Assembly: GCA_036788295.1 (NCBI GenBank)
Contig: DAIQNR010000002.1
Coordinates: forward strand, 183,699-247,698
Source of the DNA: JAHQVK01 sp036788295
GTDB taxonomy: Bacteria; Myxococcota; Kuafuiibacteriia; Kuafuiibacteriales; Kuafuiibacteriaceae
Direction of reading: 5' to 3'
DNA length: 64,000 nt
Below the pieces are notes generated by a model. The model was not told where the DNA came from. It searched no databases and saw only the letters and a list, made by a program, of their open reading frames with translations. The position numbers and the translations under genes were made by a program. Positions 35,548-43,466 of the stretch are shown piece by piece. How positions within the stretch are numbered: position 1 is the stretch's first letter; the number at the start of each line of letters is the position of its first letter.

Positions 35548-36356
35548 TGAGCCTGAACCTTCGACGCGACGAAGCCCCCCTTTCGGCGGCGGCCTGGGCC
35601 GAGGTGGACGAGGAGGCTCGGCGGGTGCTCGAGCTGTCGCTCGCCGCTCGAAAGCTCGTGGACTTTCGCGGTCCGCTCGGCTGGCAGACCAGCGCGGTGG
35701 GCCTCGGGCGGACCGAGCCGCTGCCGGACCCAAACGGGGACGTGGAGCTGCACGCCCGCCGGTCGCAACCCCTGATCGAGCTTCGGGTGCCGTTTTCGGT
35801 GGCGCTCGCCGAGGCCGAGGCGATCGACCGCGGGGCGGAGGACGCCGATCTCGACCCGGTGATCGAAGCCGCGCTGAAGTTCGCGGGCGCCGAGGACCGG
35901 CTGGTGTTCGATGGCCTCGGCGCCGCCGGGGTGACCGGCATCGTGAGCGGATCGCCCCACCCGCCGATGCCCATCGCGTCCAACTACCAAAACTATCCCC
36001 ACACCGTGGCCCTCGCGCTGCACCAGCTCGAGCAGGCGGGGGTGGCCGGTCCGTTCGGAATCGCGCTCGGTCCCCGCTGCTACGCCGGGCTGATGCAGGC
36101 GCCCTCCGATGGAGGGTACCCGGTGTACACGCGGCTCGAGAGGGTCTTGCGCGGGGGCCCGATCGTGCGCGCCCCCACCGTGGACGGCGCCGTCGTGCTG
36201 AGCCTCAGAGAGGGCGACTTTGCCCTGTTCATCGGCCAGGACATCTCCATCGGATACACCGGGCACGACCGGACCCACGTGCATCTGTACCTGGTGCAGT
36301 CGCTCACCTTCCGGAACCTGGGGCCGGAGGCGGCCGTCGCCCTCGTGTACACCTGA
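35547..36356 (+). CDS. Encapsulin shell protein (family 1)
   Basis: A 269-residue encapsulin, an HK97-fold shell protein that self-assembles into a protein nanocompartment. The N-terminal region LRRDEAPLSAAAWAEVDEEARRVL is the cargo-binding part, and the segments RKLVDFRGPLGW, PHTVALALHQLEQAGVAGPFGIALG and the C-terminal FALFIGQDISIGYTGHDRTHVHLYLVQSLTFR are family hallmarks. The start overlaps the EncFtn stop (TGATG), so shell and cargo are translated together. Size and motifs fit the T=1 group. The stop faces the sbtB stop with a gap of 30 bases. Confidence 0.96.
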   Translation: MSLNLRRDEAPLSAAAWAEVDEEARRVLELSLAARKLVDFRGPLGWQTSAVGLGRTEPLPDPNGDVELHARRSQPLIELRVPFSVALAEAEAIDRGAEDADLDPVIEAALKFAGAEDRLVFDGLGAAGVTGIVSGSPHPPMPIASNYQNYPHTVALALHQLEQAGVAGPFGIALGPRCYAGLMQAPSDGGYPVYTRLERVLRGGPIVRAPTVDGAVVLSLREGDFALFIGQDISIGYTGHDRTHVHLYLVQSLTFRNLGPEAAVALVYT

Positions 36357-36386
36357 CCGTCGCCCGCTGTTCGAGCGGACGCTGGA

Positions 36387-36695
36387 TCAGAAGTAATCCT
36401 CGCGGAGGACCTCGATGTCCGAGACGAGCACGACGGCGCGGTAGTCGCCGAGCAGGGCGTGGATCTCGGTGAGCAGGGCGTCGGCGGTGGGTCCATCCAT
36501 GACCGCGACGAGAAGGCGCATCGCGAGGGCGGTGTTCAGGTCGGTCGCGCCCATCGCCCCCGAGTGGCCGTGACCGGCGAGCACCGGCAGGACGGTGTGG
36601 CCCTTCACCCCTTGCTCATCGAGCAGGTCCACGAGCCGAGGTAGGAGCGCCGCCTCGGCGATGATCTCGAGCTTCTTCTTCTTGTGGGTTTTCAT
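36387..36695 (-). CDS. sbtB: SbtB-like PII signalling protein
   Basis: A 102-residue PII-fold protein that in cyanobacteria binds adenine nucleotides (including cAMP) and regulates SbtA. The T-loop region holds GHGHSGAMGATD (about 41-52), and the end reads VVLVSDIEVLREDYF. The cysteine-containing C-terminal redox loop of cyanobacterial SbtB is absent. It overlaps the sbtA stop by 4 bases (ATGA), so the pair is co-translated, which strengthens the assignment over a general GlnB/GlnK identity. It is convergent with the encapsulin gene. Confidence 0.88.
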   Translation of the reverse strand: MKTHKKKKLEIIAEAALLPRLVDLLDEQGVKGHTVLPVLAGHGHSGAMGATDLNTALAMRLLVAVMDGPTADALLTEIHALLGDYRAVVLVSDIEVLREDYF

Positions 36696-37663
36696 GGCCG
36701 GGCTCCGAGCCAGGTGGCGATGGAGAGGTAGAGCGGGATGCCGACGCTGATGTTGAAGGGGAAGGTGAGCGCGAGGGATAGGGTGAGATACACGGCTGGG
36801 TTTGCCTTCGGGACCGCGAGCCGCATGGCCGCCGGCACCGCGATGTAGGAGGCGCTCGCGGCCAAGGTCGCGAGCAGGGCCGAGCCCCCGACGCCGAGCC
36901 CCGCGAGCTGCGCGAAGCCGAGGCCGAGGCTCGCCCCCACGAGCGGCATGTAGACCGAAAACGCGACGAGCGGTAGGCGCAGCACCCTCGCCCCCCGCAA
37001 GCGGGCGGCGGCGACGAGGCCCATGTCGAGCAGAAACAGGCACAAGACCCCGGCGAACGGGGCCTGAAAGAACGGGGCGACCTTGGCAAAACCGGTCGGA
37101 CCAGCGAGCAGACCGACCGCGAACCCGCCGACGAGCAACACGACGCTCGCGTTCAGGAAGACTTCGCGCACGAGGGCCTTCGGAAGACCTCGGCTCGAGC
37201 CTCCGCGGGCGAGCAGGATCCCGGAGATGATGGCCGGCGTCTCCATCAAAGCCACCGCTCCGACCAAAAACGGCTCGAATTCGATCCCCTCCGCCTCGAG
37301 CAGCGAGGTCGCGGTCACGAAGGTGACCACCGAGATCGATCCGTAGTGGGCGGCGACCGCCGCCGCGTTCATGCGGTCGAGCCCGGCGGTCGCCCTCAAG
37401 GCCAAAAAGGCCACGATGGGCATCCCGAACGAGAGGATCACCCCGAAGAGCAAGGTGAGGACCATGCTCAGCTCGACCGGGCTGCCCGCCACCGCGGCTC
37501 CGCCCTTCAGGCCGATGGCCAACATCAAATAGATGGAGATGGCTTTTCCGACTTCGCCCGGGATCGACAGCTCGGCCCGGGCGAGCCCGGATCCAAGGCC
37601 CAGGGCGAAGCACAGGACGGGAGGGGACAGCAGGTTGCTGCCGATGGCGTCGACCGGACTCAT
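36692..37663 (-). CDS. sbtA: SbtA-family sodium-dependent bicarbonate transporter
   Basis: A 323-residue membrane transporter of the SbtA family (DUF897), with about 10 hydrophobic helices in two inverted halves. Landmarks are SPPVLCFALGLGSGL, MLAIGLKGGAA, AAHYGSISVVTFVTA and LFLLDMGLVAAARL. In cyanobacteria SbtA is a high-affinity sodium/bicarbonate symporter. It is encoded with its PII partner SbtB. No carboxysome or RuBisCO genes are seen in the window, so a non-photosynthetic role (bicarbonate for carboxylations, or pH control) is likely. The ATG at 37663 gives the usual start; the 23 extra in-frame residues upstream look non-coding. Confidence 0.92.
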   Translation of the reverse strand: MSPVDAIGSNLLSPPVLCFALGLGSGLARAELSIPGEVGKAISIYLMLAIGLKGGAAVAGSPVELSMVLTLLFGVILSFGMPIVAFLALRATAGLDRMNAAAVAAHYGSISVVTFVTATSLLEAEGIEFEPFLVGAVALMETPAIISGILLARGGSSRGLPKALVREVFLNASVVLLVGGFAVGLLAGPTGFAKVAPFFQAPFAGVLCLFLLDMGLVAAARLRGARVLRLPLVAFSVYMPLVGASLGLGFAQLAGLGVGGSALLATLAASASYIAVPAAMRLAVPKANPAVYLTLSLALTFPFNISVGIPLYLSIATWLGARP

Positions 37664-37763
37664 CGAGACACCCCGGAAAGAAGCACGAAGCTGAACACGC
37701 GAATCGGATGTCATGCTTTCCCGGACCACGCAAGCCGAGGTACGTGCCCCTGGCCCGAGCGAA

Positions 37764-37785
37764 ACGACGTCCAGACGACGTCCAG
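37764..37785. repeat. Two tandem copies of an 11-base direct repeat
   Basis: The unit ACGACGTCCAG is repeated exactly twice (37764-37774 and 37775-37785), 21 bases before the ATG of the OmpH-like gene and about 100 bases upstream of sbtA. Its period equals about one helical turn, so two copies of a regulator could bind on the same DNA face. Chance duplication cannot be excluded. Confidence 0.4.
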
Positions 37786-37806
37786 AGTTGGGGTAGCCTC
37801 CGGGGC

Positions 37807-38682
37807 ATGTGGTGGATCTTGGCCCTCGCTGCTCCCCCCTCGCTGTCCACGGTGGACCTCCAGCAGGTCGTCTCGCAGCTGCCGGAGGCGAAGCGGGCGG
37901 GGGCGGAGGTGGAGGCGGCCCGCGCTCGGTCGCAGGGGATCATCGATCGTCGTCGCGCGGCGCTGCTGTCCGGTCGGTCGTCGCTGTCCGAGGCCGAGCT
38001 CGCCGAGCGGGCCCGGGCCATCGACGCCGAGATCGACGCCGCGGAGCGGGCGCTCGTGGCCCTCGAGGCCCAAAAGCTCGATCCGATCCTGCGCCGGCTC
38101 GAGGTCCTGCTCGCCGAGGTGAAGGGGCAAGTCGTATTGCGGCGGGACGAGGCGGCGGTGCTCGGGTGGGACGAGCGCTGCGATCTCACCGATTGGTTGG
38201 TCTCGAGGGCCCGGGGGCAGCCGGCGCCTCCGCCCACCGAGCGGTGCCCGGTGACGTCGTTTCGGGTGGTGGACGTGGCGGCGCTCGCGCCGGGCAGCGA
38301 GGCGGCGCGGCTCGCCGAAGAGAAGCTCGAGCGACGGCGGCGGGCGGCGCAGGCGGCCATCGACGACAAGAGGGCGGAAGTGGAGCGGCTCGAGGCGACC
38401 GGGACGAAGAGCCAGGCGGCCCACTCCGCCCGACGGGAGCTCGACGACCAGACGGTGCGGACCCGTGCCGAGCTCGAGCGGGCCCGGCAAACGGCCGAGC
38501 GCGAGGTGCGAGCGGCGGTGGAGCGGGCGCTCGCCGACGCGGCCAGAGCCACCCCGACCGTCGCCGTGGTGGACAAGACCGACGCCGAGCTTCCGGCGCC
38601 GGCCGAACCGGGCGACAGCTGGGCACGGTCGGCGCTCGCCAAGGTTCGCCAAGAACCGCGAGGGAACGCTACGGGCCGGTGA
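37807..38682 (+). CDS. Exported OmpH/Skp-like protein with a duplicated domain
   Basis: A 291-residue protein with a short signal peptide (MWWILALAAPPSLS) followed by two Skp/OmpH-like units. The first begins VDLQQVVSQLPEAKRAGAEVEAARARSQGIID and the second, after residue about 153, begins FRVVDVAALAPGSEAARLAEEKLERRRRAAQAAIDD. Each begins with a strand (VDLQ / VVDVA) and continues as long Ala/Glu/Arg-rich coiled coil. Skp is a trimeric periplasmic chaperone of one such unit, so this is a tandem-duplicated relative. No bam or lpx gene is beside it. It overlaps the end of the convergent CHAT gene by 14 bases. Confidence 0.7.
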   Translation: MWWILALAAPPSLSTVDLQQVVSQLPEAKRAGAEVEAARARSQGIIDRRRAALLSGRSSLSEAELAERARAIDAEIDAAERALVALEAQKLDPILRRLEVLLAEVKGQVVLRRDEAAVLGWDERCDLTDWLVSRARGQPAPPPTERCPVTSFRVVDVAALAPGSEAARLAEEKLERRRRAAQAAIDDKRAEVERLEATGTKSQAAHSARRELDDQTVRTRAELERARQTAEREVRAAVERALADAARATPTVAVVDKTDAELPAPAEPGDSWARSALAKVRQEPRGNATGR

Positions 38683-41272
38683 GCTCGCCGCAGGAGGGCG
38701 GCTCGCCGCAGGAGGGCGGCTCCCGGGATGCTCTTCGGTGGCCGTCGCCCTGCACGACGAAGCCTGCCCAATGGTACGGGGCCGAGAACCGCTCGGAGCG
38801 GGCGAGAGCGGCCTGGGCCAAGGTCAGCGCCCCTGCCGCCGAGGCGCCGCGGTGGAGCAGCGCCTCGTAGAACGTCTCCATCAAGGCCTTGGTGGCTTCG
38901 TCATCCACCTTCCAGAGCGTGGCGACCACCGCCCGGGCGCCGGCGTGCAGAAAGGCGCGGGTGAGGCCGATGACGCCTTCGCCTCTCGCTTCGGCCCCGA
39001 GCGCGGTCTCGCAGGCGCTCAATGTGACGAGCTCGGCGTCGAGCCGCAGCCGATAGATGTCGCGAAGCCCCAAGAACCCCTCGATCGGCGCTCCGGTCTC
39101 GTCGAAGCGGCTCAGGACGAGCCCGGAGCGGGCCGGCTGCTCCGGGTCGAGCACCCCGTGGGCGGCGAAGTGAACGTACCGGCGCCCGGCGAGCCCGCCG
39201 CCGAGCACGAAGCGCCGGGTCGCGCCAAATCCGGTGCGCACGGTGGGCTCTTCGGCCCGCGCCGCGAGCGCCGCCACCTCGGCGGCAGCGTGACGCAGCC
39301 TAGGGAGCGCGACCGGGCCACCCCGGACGCCGCTTCTTGCCCGCTTCTCCTTCGCTCCGAGCCGAGGGTCGTCGAGCCCGAAGACCGGATCCCCCACCAC
39401 CGCGACCCCTCGACCGGTCGATTCGGGCCGTCGCCGCAGCACCGACAGCACGGTCAAGGACGGCACCGTCGAGACCTCGTGCTCGGGGAGCAGGGCCGAA
39501 AACGGGACGTAGTGAAGCGCGCCGTCCGGGACGATGAGCACCCGCTCGGCGGCGGCGAGCTCCGGCTCGAGCGGACCGAACAGCCGGTTCCGCAAGCTGA
39601 CCAGCGCTTTGGGCACCTCGGCGTCGGCCTGGGCGATGCGAGCGGCCCTCGCCGCGGCCCGCTCGCCGGGGCGGATCTCGTTGCGGGCAGACAGGCGCCG
39701 GTGAAGCCCGCGGGCTTCGGCTTCGATGTCGGGGCCGCCGAGCTCGTGCACCGCGGCGGTGCTGCTCGAGAGGGCGAGCGCGAGGCTGCCCCCGGCGCCG
39801 AGGTGAAACTCGACGACGATCGCCTTGTCGCCGGCGATGCGCCGCGCTTCGGCGAGGTCCACGATCGGCGGCGCGTACAGCGCTCCATGGTCCGGGTCGA
39901 GCGCCTCGAGCTCGGCCGCGAGCTGCGCGTATTCGGTCATCCGGTCGAGGACCGCCGCTTCGGCCCGGGCCACGGCTTTGGCTGGAGCCGATTGGGCGCG
40001 GGCCAGCGCGAGCGCCTCCTCGAGCGCGCGCACCTGAGCCCGAAGCCGCTTCTCCTCGGCCAGCAGGTGGGGCGGGACGGCGGCCGAGCGGGGTAGGTCG
40101 AGCGCGTCGAGCGTCTCGAGCAGGGCGCGAGCCCGCGCCCGCTCGCTCGCCTCGAGCGTCTTCTCGACGTCGCCGTCGGCCGCGCGGGCGGCGACGAGCA
40201 GGTCGTAGGACCACCGCAGCCGCCCCGAGAACTCGATTCGGCCCGCTTCGCTCCCGATTCGCTGTCGCAGCGAGTCCCCGAGCTCGAGCGCGGCTTCGGC
40301 CGCTTCGGCCGATTCCTTGAAGTGGCCGGCCGCGAACCAGGCCCGCCCGATCCGGAAGTGGGCGTAGGCCTGCCAGCCGAGGTTTCCTGCCTCTTTTGCC
40401 TTTTCGAGCCCGGACCGCAGAGGGGCGAGCGCCTCCTCGGGCCGACCGAGCCTCGTGAGGGCGCTGCCGAGCGACACGAGCGTCTGCGCTTCGCCTCGGG
40501 GCCAGCCGAGCGCCCGCCGCAGCGGCAGGGCCCTTCGGTGCCGGTCGAGCGCCTCTTCCCGGTGGAGCGTCGATTCCATCTGCCCGGCCGAGTCGAGCGC
40601 GTTGGCGAGCGCGTTGTTGTCCCCGGTGCCCTCGAGCAGCGCGATCGCCGCTTCGTACCCGAGGAGCGCCCGCTCCCAGTCGTGGTCGAAATTCGAGGCG
40701 ATGATCGCGACCTCGTAGCGGGCCCGGCCCTCCCTGGCCCGGTCGCCGAGCCGCACCGCGTGTCGAAGGCTCGATTCGAACCGCTCGAGCGCCTCGTCGC
40801 GCTGGCCGAGCCGCAGGTGGGCCCATCCGATCGCCCGATCGACCTCTGCGTCGAGCTCGCCCCCGTCCCGGACCGCGCCGGCGAGCGCCTCGGCTTCCTT
40901 CGCCATCGCGAGGGCTTCGACGAAGTGGCCGCGGTCGAGCCGCGCCCGAGAGCGGATGAGTCGGGAGCGGGCGGCGTAGGCTGGGTCGCCGGCCAGGGCG
41001 TGCCGGTCGAGCAGCTCGCTCGGGTCGGCCCCGCGGCCCCGAAGGTCGAGGGCGAGGGCGAGCGCCGCCTCGGCCCGAAGCGCGCTCCCGTGGGGGTCGG
41101 TGCTGCCGAGCACCTGCTCGAGTCGAGCCCGCGCCCCTGGCACTCCGGCGAGCAGACCGGCTCGCCCCGCGATGAGCGCGGCCTCCATCTCGGACGGCCC
41201 CGGGTCGAGCCCGCAGCCGGCGAGCGCCGCGACCAGCGTCGCGCTCCACCTCCGCCCAGCCACCTCGGCCAC
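38669..41272 (-). CDS. TPR-CHAT protease-like lipoprotein
   Basis: An 867-residue protein with a lipobox ending at Cys20 (AALAGC), about 8-10 helix-turn-helix TPR-like repeats (about 40-450), a coiled-coil stretch (about 470-530), and a C-terminal CHAT caspase-fold domain. The catalytic dyad is seen as His705 in VHFAAHGVLD and Cys754 in LSACETALG. GVIGLTRAFLHAGARAVVATLWKV follows, as in active CHAT domains. It is thus a predicted protease on the periplasmic or cell-surface side rather than in the cytoplasm. The GTG at 41272 or at 41263 both give the same lipobox. Divergent from the fau gene. Confidence 0.85.
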   Translation of the reverse strand: MAEVAGRRWSATLVAALAGCGLDPGPSEMEAALIAGRAGLLAGVPGARARLEQVLGSTDPHGSALRAEAALALALDLRGRGADPSELLDRHALAGDPAYAARSRLIRSRARLDRGHFVEALAMAKEAEALAGAVRDGGELDAEVDRAIGWAHLRLGQRDEALERFESSLRHAVRLGDRAREGRARYEVAIIASNFDHDWERALLGYEAAIALLEGTGDNNALANALDSAGQMESTLHREEALDRHRRALPLRRALGWPRGEAQTLVSLGSALTRLGRPEEALAPLRSGLEKAKEAGNLGWQAYAHFRIGRAWFAAGHFKESAEAAEAALELGDSLRQRIGSEAGRIEFSGRLRWSYDLLVAARAADGDVEKTLEASERARARALLETLDALDLPRSAAVPPHLLAEEKRLRAQVRALEEALALARAQSAPAKAVARAEAAVLDRMTEYAQLAAELEALDPDHGALYAPPIVDLAEARRIAGDKAIVVEFHLGAGGSLALALSSSTAAVHELGGPDIEAEARGLHRRLSARNEIRPGERAAARAARIAQADAEVPKALVSLRNRLFGPLEPELAAAERVLIVPDGALHYVPFSALLPEHEVSTVPSLTVLSVLRRRPESTGRGVAVVGDPVFGLDDPRLGAKEKRARSGVRGGPVALPRLRHAAAEVAALAARAEEPTVRTGFGATRRFVLGGGLAGRRYVHFAAHGVLDPEQPARSGLVLSRFDETGAPIEGFLGLRDIYRLRLDAELVTLSACETALGAEARGEGVIGLTRAFLHAGARAVVATLWKVDDEATKALMETFYEALLHRGASAAGALTLAQAALARSERFSAPYHWAGFVVQGDGHRRASREPPSCGEPPSCGELTGP

Positions 41273-41341
41273 CGTAGCAGCCCCGCCGCCGGGCCGGGGG
41301 GCGCCCTTGCTCGACCCGCCCAGGCGCCGTACTCCTGGGCC

Positions 41342-41956
41342 ATGTCCCCGCCGCGCGCCGACGTCCATTTGGACCCCACCGACCCCGACAGCCGTCGGCA
41401 GTGGAAGCGAAAGGAGCGGTCGCGGCTCATCGACGCCCGCCGACGCCTCACCGAAGCGGACCGGCGAGCTCGCTCGGAGCGGCTCGTCCAGCACCTCGGC
41501 GGGTTGCTCGGCGAGGTGCGTGGGGCCTGCGTGTCGGCGTGGTGGCCGCTCGAGGGGGAGCCGGACATCCGTCCGCTCATGGCGACGCTGTTGTCCCGCG
41601 GAGCGACGGTCGCGCTCCCGGTGGTGCTCGGCCCGAAAAGGCCGCTCGGGTTTCGCCGGTGGGAGCCGAGCGCGGCGCTGGTCCCGAGCTCTTTTGGCGT
41701 CCTCGAGCCGGCCGACGGCGAGCTGCTGCGGCCCGACGTCGTTCTCGCTCCGCTGGTGGGCTTTGACCGGGACGGCTACCGGCTCGGCCACGGGGGCGGG
41801 TTCTACGACCGAACGCTCGCCGCGCTCGACCCCAGGCCGAGGGCCATCGGCGTGGGATTCGAGATCGGGCGGCTCGATACCATTCACCCCGACGGCCACG
41901 ACGTCCCCATGGACGCGATCGTGACCGACGAAGGGGTAGAGCTCGCGTTCGGCTGA
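41342..41956 (+). CDS. fau: 5-formyltetrahydrofolate cyclo-ligase
   Basis: A 204-residue enzyme (YgfA/Fau, MTHFS family) that converts 5-formyl-THF to 5,10-methenyl-THF with ATP. The N-terminal RRQWKRKERSRLIDARRRL positions the basic ATP-binding residues, and the C-terminal signature GYRLGHGGGFYDRTL is intact. In many proteobacteria this gene is preceded by the 6S RNA gene; here only 69 bases separate it from the divergent CHAT gene, leaving no room for one. A 7-base hairpin follows at 41990. Confidence 0.95.
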   Translation: MSPPRADVHLDPTDPDSRRQWKRKERSRLIDARRRLTEADRRARSERLVQHLGGLLGEVRGACVSAWWPLEGEPDIRPLMATLLSRGATVALPVVLGPKRPLGFRRWEPSAALVPSSFGVLEPADGELLRPDVVLAPLVGFDRDGYRLGHGGGFYDRTLAALDPRPRAIGVGFEIGRLDTIHPDGHDVPMDAIVTDEGVELAFG

Positions 41957-41989
41957 CCCCACGATCGAGGAGGCGAACAGCCCGCGCAC

Positions 41990-42009
41990 AGCCTGGCGAA
42001 GTCCAGGCT
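41990..42009 (+). terminator. Hairpin after fau, possible terminator
   Basis: AGCCTGG (41990-41996) and CCAGGCT (42003-42009) form a perfect 7-base stem with a 6-base loop, 33 bases after the fau stop. No T-run follows, so termination would be weak or Rho-assisted. Confidence 0.45.
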
Positions 42010-42071
42010 TCGAGCCGCCTCGGGAGCCGGTCGGGGGAGCCAGGCGGGACCCTGCATGCTACGATTGCGCC

Positions 42072-42791
42072 ATGTTGAACCTCGATTATGGGCAGACGTT
42101 CAAACGCGGGTTTTTGCTCGCGTTCGGCGGTGGCCAGGCGCTCGTCTTCCTCGCCGGAGCGGCGGTCGTCGCCGTCTGCGCCGGTGTGGTCTGCGGACTG
42201 GTGCTCTCGGGCTCGCCCGTCTGGGCGTTGCTCCTAGGCTTCCTGCTCACCCCGATCTGGGGCTCCGCCGCGCTCGGTCTTGCGCACGTCAGCCTGCGAT
42301 CCAGCCGCGGGGAGCAGCCTTCGTTCTCCGACCTTCGCGGCGGGCTGGGCCGGATCATGCCTGCCGCGCTCGTCGCGGCCTTGGTTTTCGTCGCGACGAT
42401 GGTTGGCTTTCTCGCCTTCGCGGTCCCGGGGGTCTTCGTGCTGGCGCTCGCGAGCCACGCCTTCTACGAGCTGGCCGATTCGCCAGAGGAAGGGGCGTGG
42501 GTGGTGGCGCGGCGGGCCTACGAGCGAGTCGGGCGCCACTTCTCGGCGATGAGCGTGCTGGTGGTGGTCTATCTGCTCGCGCTCATCATCGGGAACGTGG
42601 TGCTGGGCGCGCTCCCGTGGCTGCTGCAGGTGGTGTGGTGGCTGGTGATGGTGACCGCGGTGGTGGCGTTCCTGTTTTCGGTCAACGCGGTGGTCTATGT
42701 GCAGGCCCGTGAAGAAGACCGGCAGGCCGAGCCCGTGCCCGATCCGATCCCGGCCGCACCGGAGCTCCCGAGCTCAGGGAACGACGCGTAG
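42072..42791 (+). CDS. Unknown polytopic membrane protein
   Basis: A 239-residue membrane protein with five or six hydrophobic helices (about 22-50, 56-78, 97-125, 150-175 and 178-208), glycine- and valine-rich, ending in a Pro/Ala/Glu-rich cytoplasmic tail. It resembles DUF975-like or glycerophosphodiester-phosphodiesterase-associated membrane domains in general character, with an amphipathic start (MLNLDYGQTFKRGF), but no signature lets me name the family. Its end overlaps the convergent anti-sigma gene by 18 bases. Confidence 0.6.
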   Translation: MLNLDYGQTFKRGFLLAFGGGQALVFLAGAAVVAVCAGVVCGLVLSGSPVWALLLGFLLTPIWGSAALGLAHVSLRSSRGEQPSFSDLRGGLGRIMPAALVAALVFVATMVGFLAFAVPGVFVLALASHAFYELADSPEEGAWVVARRAYERVGRHFSAMSVLVVVYLLALIIGNVVLGALPWLLQVVWWLVMVTAVVAFLFSVNAVVYVQAREEDRQAEPVPDPIPAAPELPSSGNDA

Positions 42792-43457
42792 CGGGTACTC
42801 GGCCACGAGGTGGTCCGACCACAGCTCGACCTGGGCGTCGCCCTCGGGCAGGCGCGCCTTTGGGACGACGACCTCGACCGAATAGGCGGTGACCCGGTCC
42901 GGCTCGCCCTGCCAGACCACTTCGCCCCCCAAACGCACTCGAACCGTCGGGGCCTCGGGGACCGTGCCGTCCACGGCGAGCTCGAGCCGGTTCGCTTCGC
43001 TGGCCGAAGCGGCCGGAGCCGGCGCTCGAGACCGAGTGGTGGCGGAGACGAGCGAGACGAGCACCGGCTCGCTTTGGTCCGACGACGGAAGGCCTACCGC
43101 GAGGGCGATCCCCGCGACCGCCGCCAGCGCAGGCGCGAGCCGCCGAAAAAGCGGCCGCACGACGGCCGCGCGGGCTTCCTCGGACGAAGCCGGCCGAGGG
43201 ACGCTCTTCAGGGCAGCTCCGAGCTGGGCGCGGAGGCGAAGCCGGGGGTCGGCGCGGTAGCGGGCCTCGAATCGGGCTTGCCGCTGAGGCGACAGCTCGC
43301 CCGACCAGAAATCGTCGATGAGCTCGGCTTCGAGCGAGCGCAGCTGCTCGTGGCGGCGCTGGTCCAAAAAGCACGCCTCCTCGAGGGCGGCGGCTTCATC
43401 GGGGTCCAGCTCGCCGAGCAGGAAGGCGCTCGCGGTGCCAGGGTCGAGGTCCTGCAT
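42774..43457 (-). CDS. Putative anti-sigma factor (single-pass membrane protein)
   Basis: A 227-residue protein with a cytoplasmic helical N-terminus (about 1-105), one membrane helix (about 107-125) and an exported C-terminal part of about 100 residues. The N-terminal repeated pattern FLLGELDPDEAAALEEACF and then FWSGELSPQRQARFEARY is seen in anti-sigma and sigma-partner proteins; no HCC zinc motif is present. It is encoded 9 bases after the ECF sigma factor, the normal arrangement for a cognate pair. The exported part probably senses the envelope; it holds a beta-rich domain ending in LVAEYPLRVVP. Confidence 0.68.
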   Translation of the reverse strand: MQDLDPGTASAFLLGELDPDEAAALEEACFLDQRRHEQLRSLEAELIDDFWSGELSPQRQARFEARYRADPRLRLRAQLGAALKSVPRPASSEEARAAVVRPLFRRLAPALAAVAGIALAVGLPSSDQSEPVLVSLVSATTRSRAPAPAASASEANRLELAVDGTVPEAPTVRVRLGGEVVWQGEPDRVTAYSVEVVVPKARLPEGDAQVELWSDHLVAEYPLRVVP

Positions 43458-43466
43458 CCTGTTCCC

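Noticed and set aside
33011..36695. Considered that paa, encapsulin and sbt genes form a horizontally acquired island
   Set aside because: No tRNA, integrase, flanking repeats or visible change in GC content or codon use was found; they look like normal chromosomal genes.
41273..41341. Possible 6S RNA upstream of fau
   Set aside because: Only 69 bases lie between the divergent genes, far too short for 6S RNA.
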